A stretch of 19,450 bases of DNA from Comamonas sp. (GTDB taxonomy: Bacteria; Pseudomonadota; Gammaproteobacteria; Burkholderiales; Burkholderiaceae_C): assembly GCA_018384835.1 (NCBI GenBank), contig JAHAYB010000296.1, positions 1 through 19,450 on the forward strand, in the 5' to 3' direction. How positions within the stretch are numbered: the stretch's first letter is position 1; each line of letters starts with the position of its first letter. The position numbers were made by a program, and so were the translations under genes. The notes under the pieces are model-generated. The model made no database searches, was not told the origin of the DNA, and saw nothing but the letters and a program-made list of their open reading frames with translations. Below are positions 15,923-19,450 of the stretch, in pieces.

Positions 15923-17317
15923 GATATACCTTGCATAGCGCCGCGAGTCCGGCGCGTTGGGATCGTTCTTGACCAATCCCTGCTCGATTGTTGCAGTGAT
16001 GATCTGCGACACCGTGTTGCTGCTGCTCTCGGACAGACCGAAACGCTCGCGCAACGACTGGTTGGTCATCTGCCTACGCAGTACGTACTGTAGTACGCAG
16101 TGCTGATAGCAAGCCCGCACCCGGTCACCCCCGTTCATGTCACGGAACGAACGCGATCCATGGATTACCACGATGGTTCGCTTGTGACCAGTCAGAAACT
16201 CCGGCGCAGGCAACTGCATTAGTTCAGCCGCTTCAATCACCCTGTCGATGCCGCTGCTCTTCTCCTCGCAAATCCCGAACCGGCGCATTAAGTCGGCCAA
16301 CTGCTCATTACGGGACTGGTAACCATCGATAAACCGCTCCACAGGCACGATCGGTTCACCGGGGTTGGAAATTTCCACTCGGTTGGATAACACCTCAACC
16401 GTCGGCGACGCGCCGCCCATCTGGAAGTCCTGATGGATCAGCGCATTGGCCAGCAACTCGCGGATCACCACTTTCGGCACCAGCTTAATCTCCTTGCGAA
16501 GAGCCCCTTCGATCACCTGATTCTGCGGCAGCTTGTCCATCACATACTGCACCAAGCCCGTGAATCCCACCGCGTAGCCTTTTTCTCCCGTCACATCGGA
16601 CAAAGTCTGCATCTTGGACTCTCCTGCATAGACAATCACCCGTGCCGCCTTACGACTGAGGTCGGGAAAACTACGCAAACTCTTGGCCAGCAAAATCGCG
16701 CCGATGTTCAAGATATGGAAGCCCGATGCACTGCGCTCGATCAAGCGCTCATCCAGCAAACGCGCCAGCACGCCCGCTTGGCTGGTCGGGTAAGGCAGAT
16801 GCAGCAGATCAAAAAAAGTCTGCGTATCCAGCAACTGCACCACATCCTGCGCCGAAGCATCCTTGAGCGCCGAAAATTCCAGCCAATCGGGTTGACCCTC
16901 GGCAAAAATGCGGCGCAACTGGTCTTCACTCATCGGTACCAGCTCTTCGCCCGAACGCATCAAGTAAGCGCCATCGTAGTGATAGGCCGTTCCTCGTGGA
17001 CGACCGGGAATGATGAACACCACCACCCGCCCATCGGGATGCGCCACCACCTCCACATCCACGCGAAAGCCCAACCACTGGAACAGCTTTTCGGCGATGT
17101 CCTGCGTATCGGGAAAAGCTTCACTGCCGACCACGGCACGAGGCGGCTTGTCAGCCACCCCCATGACCAGATGTCCACCGCCTTCGTTGGCAATCGCCAC
17201 GCAATAACGGCACAGTTTTCTGGTGTCGTACTGGTTCCTGGCTTCCTTGAACTCCAGATTTTGGGTTTCCGAAGCACTACTGCGCCACAGGTTGATCTGA
17301 TCAGCGGTGATGCTCAT
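15908..17317 (-). CDS. AlbA_2 (Schlafen-like) / GHKL-ATPase regulator
   Basis: 469-residue protein of the COG2865-type family often found in type I R-M operons; the precise role is unproven, and regulation or nucleic-acid processing is usually proposed. N-terminal AlbA_2 domain (about 15-125): ETQNLEFKEAR and VAIANEGGGHLVMGV. Central C-terminal GHKL/HATPase_c_4 domain (about 280-375): N-box RELLANALIHQDF (E287, N291, H295), then VEVLSNRVEISNPG and EEKSSGIDRV as the ATP-lid region. The end (about 410-465) looks like a winged helix, LRERFGLSESSSNTVSQII. The ATG overlaps the hsdS stop as ATGA (17314-17317), implying translational coupling. Length is normal and the motifs are intact. Confidence 0.88.
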   Translation of the reverse strand: MSITADQINLWRSSASETQNLEFKEARNQYDTRKLCRYCVAIANEGGGHLVMGVADKPPRAVVGSEAFPDTQDIAEKLFQWLGFRVDVEVVAHPDGRVVVFIIPGRPRGTAYHYDGAYLMRSGEELVPMSEDQLRRIFAEGQPDWLEFSALKDASAQDVVQLLDTQTFFDLLHLPYPTSQAGVLARLLDERLIERSASGFHILNIGAILLAKSLRSFPDLSRKAARVIVYAGESKMQTLSDVTGEKGYAVGFTGLVQYVMDKLPQNQVIEGALRKEIKLVPKVVIRELLANALIHQDFQMGGASPTVEVLSNRVEISNPGEPIVPVERFIDGYQSRNEQLADLMRRFGICEEKSSGIDRVIEAAELMQLPAPEFLTGHKRTIVVIHGSRSFRDMNGGDRVRACYQHCVLQYVLRRQMTNQSLRERFGLSESSSNTVSQIITATIEQGLVKNDPNAPDSRRYARYIPSWA

Positions 17318-18396
17318 GCGGCCACCTCTTGATGTATATCGGCCACCGACAACTCGCCAGAAAGGAGTTGGGGGAGGAGCGTGTCGCGGAGGTCGGCGAG
17401 AAGTATCGCGTCCTTTCTATTCGCCAACAATTTTGAAAATAGTGGTTGCATATATTGATTAAATGCCTGTGCGATAGAAACCGTCGGCACAGCCACTCTT
17501 TCATGAACAACAACTTCAGGCCGTACCGCTGGATACGCACCTCCATCTGCCAAATGAGCCAAGCGCTCAATATTAGCTTCGGAAGTCGCAACAAGATATA
17601 CAAACTCTAACCAATAGGATGCCTTTGGTCGAAGCACAGCAAACCCCGTGCTTCCTGTTAGCCCATTTTCACCAATCAAGGCAAACGAACGGTTGCCTGG
17701 TCGTACTGTACCGATAACGGTATCTCCATGTCGCAAGATTCTCCTGGCACGACTTGGAATATCTTTGCCCCCAAGGTTTTGTATCTCTGAAATTTCTCCT
17801 CTTTTAGCATTGGCTAAATCCACATACCGGACTGTATCTGGCAGGGTTTTAGCACTCCAACTTTCAGGGTTCAAATGGCACAGATCGGACAATGCGCCAA
17901 CAGCCCACTCCTTCGGAATCTCCTCCAATTCCGAATCCTTCATGGCATCGGGAAACAAAGCAGCGGTAGCAGCGAGTTGCTCATAGTCATCGCGGGGCAT
18001 TTGGCGCAGCCAATGTCGCAAATCCGGATTTTTCAATTTCACAACAGCCACGGCACGAGCCGCATTCCACCCAGCCATTTCATCCGTCGCAATAGCGCAA
18101 TCTCCTGGTTCCCCAACTAAGGTAATTAGTAATTCATCTCCGTAAAGACGTGTTCGCTTGTACTCCTCGTCGACCTCACGACTAATGCAGAAGGAAGGTT
18201 TTCCTTGAACTTCTCCATTCTTGATATCGGAAACTTTGATGAGTGGCACACCATCAGCCGTATCTGATCCGGGATACATGACACCGACGGCGATTGATTT
18301 CTGATGCTCCAGTAGACTTTCGATCGTTTGAAATCGCCAGTTTTTTGGAACACGGCCTCCCGCAGCCTCCCACATAGAGCGCAAATCAGAGCTCAT
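17314..18396 (-). CDS. hsdS: Type I R-M specificity subunit, first half shortened
   Basis: DNA-recognition subunit that targets HsdM methylation and HsdR cleavage. 360 residues, shorter than the usual 400-450. Start ATG at 18396 with AGGAGG (18403-18408) 6 nt upstream, overlapping the mntA stop as ATGA. TRD1 begins normally (VPKNWRFQTIESLL, GVPLIKVSDIKNG, GDELLITLVGEPGDCAI, AARAVAVVKLKNPDL). After about residue 130 it jumps to AATAALFPDAMKDSELEEIPKEW, the usual lead-in to TRD2. The end of TRD1 and the conserved spacer helix (typically with PLPP...EQ or SWFVDFDP motifs) are missing, about 55-75 residues. TRD2 (about 160-315) and the C-terminal helix (NRKDAILLADLRDTLLPQLLSGEL) look complete. 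An in-frame deletion is the simplest reading; function is doubtful or specificity changed. Confidence 0.9.
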   Translation of the reverse strand: MSSDLRSMWEAAGGRVPKNWRFQTIESLLEHQKSIAVGVMYPGSDTADGVPLIKVSDIKNGEVQGKPSFCISREVDEEYKRTRLYGDELLITLVGEPGDCAIATDEMAGWNAARAVAVVKLKNPDLRHWLRQMPRDDYEQLAATAALFPDAMKDSELEEIPKEWAVGALSDLCHLNPESWSAKTLPDTVRYVDLANAKRGEISEIQNLGGKDIPSRARRILRHGDTVIGTVRPGNRSFALIGENGLTGSTGFAVLRPKASYWLEFVYLVATSEANIERLAHLADGGAYPAVRPEVVVHERVAVPTVSIAQAFNQYMQPLFSKLLANRKDAILLADLRDTLLPQLLSGELSVADIHQEVAA

Positions 18397-18761
18397 TCCC
18401 CACCTCCTGCCAACTGCATCTGCCGCGCCCCCACAGTACCTGCCTGTATTTCCACATAATCGCGCTCAATATGGCGATGAAAGTCGCTTGGCAAATGCGC
18501 CCAGTCATGCACATCGACCAGCATCGGCAAATCACTTTCTTGGATGGCTTCTCGTACATCCATCCAGTTGGGTACCTCGGCTTTCAGGTTTGAAGGGTTG
18601 CGCAGCACGATGTCCAAGTCGCTGCCTTCATGCGCGCCTCCGCTGACACGGCTGCCGTAGGCCCAGACTTCAGCCTCGGATACTTGCTGTGATAGCAAGG
18701 CTTGAAGCATGGACAGATGGCGGGGCGATAGCTGCAAGCGCTGCATGTCACGACTGGGCAT
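18393..18761 (-). CDS. mntA: MntA-type minimal nucleotidyltransferase antitoxin
   Basis: Antitoxin of the HEPN/MNT type; characterised MntA enzymes inactivate HepT by adding AMP units to a tyrosine near its active site. 122 residues from ATG 18761, chosen for AGGAG (18769-18773) 7 nt upstream; this start overlaps hepT by 14 bp. A second ATG (18746) is possible. The nucleotidyltransferase motif is exact: G36-S37, ten residues, then D48-L-D50 (GSX10DXD); a later Asp in LVDVHD (D83 or D86) probably completes the metal site. The 3' end overlaps hsdS by ATGA, so antitoxin and specificity subunit are probably co-translated. Confidence 0.93.
   Translation of the reverse strand: MPSRDMQRLQLSPRHLSMLQALLSQQVSEAEVWAYGSRVSGGAHEGSDLDIVLRNPSNLKAEVPNWMDVREAIQESDLPMLVDVHDWAHLPSDFHRHIERDYVEIQAGTVGARQMQLAGGGE
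18403..18408 (-). promoter_or_regulatory. Ribosome binding site of hsdS inside mntA
   Basis: AGGAGG on the - strand, 6 nt before the hsdS ATG and within the last mntA codons. It shows that hsdS is translated independently or coupled despite the ATGA overlap. Confidence 0.8.
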
Positions 18762-19179
18762 CGAACAACTCCTGCAAGGCATCGGCCAGCGCCCGCACAT
18801 CCTGTAAATAGGCGGGCAGAATTTTTAATGTTTCATTGGCAAAGCCGACACCGTAATCGTGCGCGGTGGTATTACGGTTGGCACGGTAGGCAAACCAGCG
18901 TTCCACCGCAGCCTCATCCAGCAGGCCGTGTTTGCTGGCGTGGCGGAATAAATCTTTGAATACCAGCCTGTCCACTTCGCGCGGACTGCCGCCGTAGAGC
19001 TTTAGCGCTTTGCGCAATAGCTTTCCGGTGGTTTCCAGCGACAGCTCAAAACTCTTGACGGCGGCATTACGAAACAGGTCATAGAGCGTGTCTTGCTCAG
19101 ACTCCACCGCAGCCAGGCGCGTGATCGCTTCTTGCAGCGTATCCGCCGTGCGCCGCAGGTGTTCAACATTCAATGACAT
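18748..19179 (-). CDS. hepT: HepT-type HEPN toxin
   Basis: HEPN-domain toxin of the HI0074 (nucleotidyltransferase substrate-binding) family; characterised HepT proteins are RNases and are neutralised by MntA-catalysed AMPylation. 143 residues from ATG 19179, all-helical in appearance. The catalytic motif R102-NTTA-H107-D-Y109 matches RX4HXY exactly; Y109 is the expected modification site. A longer frame upstream (to 19374) only overlaps the hsdM end and is rejected. The start is 16 bp after the hsdM stop. Confidence 0.93.
   Translation of the reverse strand: MSLNVEHLRRTADTLQEAITRLAAVESEQDTLYDLFRNAAVKSFELSLETTGKLLRKALKLYGGSPREVDRLVFKDLFRHASKHGLLDEAAVERWFAYRANRNTTAHDYGVGFANETLKILPAYLQDVRALADALQELFDAQS
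18769..18773 (-). promoter_or_regulatory. Ribosome binding site of mntA inside hepT
   Basis: AGGAG 7 nt before the ATG at 18761, within the hepT coding end. It decides the start in favour of MPSRDMQ and implies the toxin must be translated to its end before or with the antitoxin. Confidence 0.7.
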
Positions 19180-19185
19180 GGTGTG

Positions 19186-19193
19186 TCCTCCTT
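19186..19193 (-). promoter_or_regulatory. Strong ribosome binding site of hepT
   Basis: AAGGAGGA on the - strand, 6 nt before the ATG at 19179 and directly after the hsdM stop. It is the best Shine-Dalgarno sequence in the locus and fixes the hepT start. Confidence 0.85.
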
Positions 19194-19195
19194 GT

Positions 19196-19450
19196 TCAGC
19201 CCCAATACCCCAATCCTGCCAAATTCTTCTTAATCGCATCTTCCAGCTGGGTGCTCTCGGCAAACTGCTGCGCCAGTTGCGCGGTGAGCCGCTGCATTTT
19301 GTCGGCAAAGGGTTCGCCATCGTCTTCTTGCTCTGCTGCGCCCACATAGCGCCCCGGTGTGAGCACATGCTCATGCTTGCGGATGTCGTTCAGTGTGGCG
19401 CTGTAGCAAAAGCCCGGTACATCTTCATAGCCTTCACCCAACTGCCAAGC
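19196..19450 (-). CDS. hsdM: Type I R-M modification subunit, C-terminal end only
   Basis: Adenine-N6 DNA methyltransferase subunit; only the last 84 codons lie in the window and the frame is open at the edge. The conserved C-terminal stretch [25 protein letters not shown] is decisive: in HsdM it leads into the C-terminal helices that contact HsdS. The remainder ([28 protein letters not shown]) is typical of the tail. The catalytic NPPF region is outside the window. hepT follows after 16 bp. Confidence 0.92.
   Translation of the reverse strand, partial: AWQLGEGYEDVPGFCYSATLNDIRKHEHVLTPGRYVGAAEQEDDGEPFADKMQRLTAQLAQQFAESTQLEDAIKKNLAGLGYWG

Noticed and set aside
16433..17332. 299-codon + strand frame
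   Set aside because: Antisense shadow of the AlbA_2/ATPase gene, whose domains are intact.
19180..19374. Longer hepT start
   Set aside because: The added residues overlap the hsdM end in another frame, while AAGGAGGA sits perfectly before 19179.

Overview
The window looks like chromosomal DNA of a betaproteobacterium of the order Burkholderiales, probably Comamonadaceae. The basis is the high-GC housekeeping genes, the style of the class V aminotransferase and CorC/Lnt proteins, a lysine/alanine-rich histone-like protein ending in a WPFP-type tail, and a chemoreceptor with a C-terminal WETF tether. This is inferred from protein style, not from a marker gene.

Positions 1-6124 (+ strand) hold the 3' part of a methyl-accepting chemotaxis protein, a class V PLP aminotransferase, and phosphoenolpyruvate carboxylase (ppc) starting at a TTG codon. 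Short 10-bp tandem repeats cross the ppc stop codon. A strong intrinsic terminator follows at 6265-6299. Positions 6240-8780 are clearly AT-richer. They carry a membrane-bound sensory diguanylate cyclase (+) that converges with a dedA-family gene (-); the two share a TTAA at their stops. Positions 8785-11404 (- strand) are the envelope pair corC/ybeX and lnt. A small histone H1-like gene follows at 11500-11760.

From 11827 to the window edge lies a type I restriction-modification locus, all on the - strand. In transcription order it reads hsdM (3' end only), hepT, mntA, hsdS, an AlbA_2/GHKL-ATPase gene, a rhuM-family gene, and hsdR. Junctions are tight: 4-bp ATGA overlaps at mntA/hsdS and hsdS/AlbA_2, and a 14-bp overlap at hepT/mntA. 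Expression as one translationally coupled unit is therefore likely. The HepT RX4HXY and MntA GSX10DXD motifs are both intact, so a HEPN/MNT toxin-antitoxin module sits inside the R-M operon between hsdM and hsdS.

The locus shows signs of rearrangement. HsdS lacks much of the second half of its first recognition domain and the first spacer helix. rhuM carries a +1 frameshift at an A4 run; removing one base gives a 220-residue protein whose stop overlaps the hsdR start as ATGA. A diverged ~130-bp copy of the rhuM-tail/hsdR-start junction lies upstream of rhuM, including 13 recognisable codons of a dead hsdR start. Together these suggest insertion or recombination of a rhuM cassette immediately upstream of hsdR, followed by decay.

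No RNA gene, CRISPR array, transposase or integrase was found.
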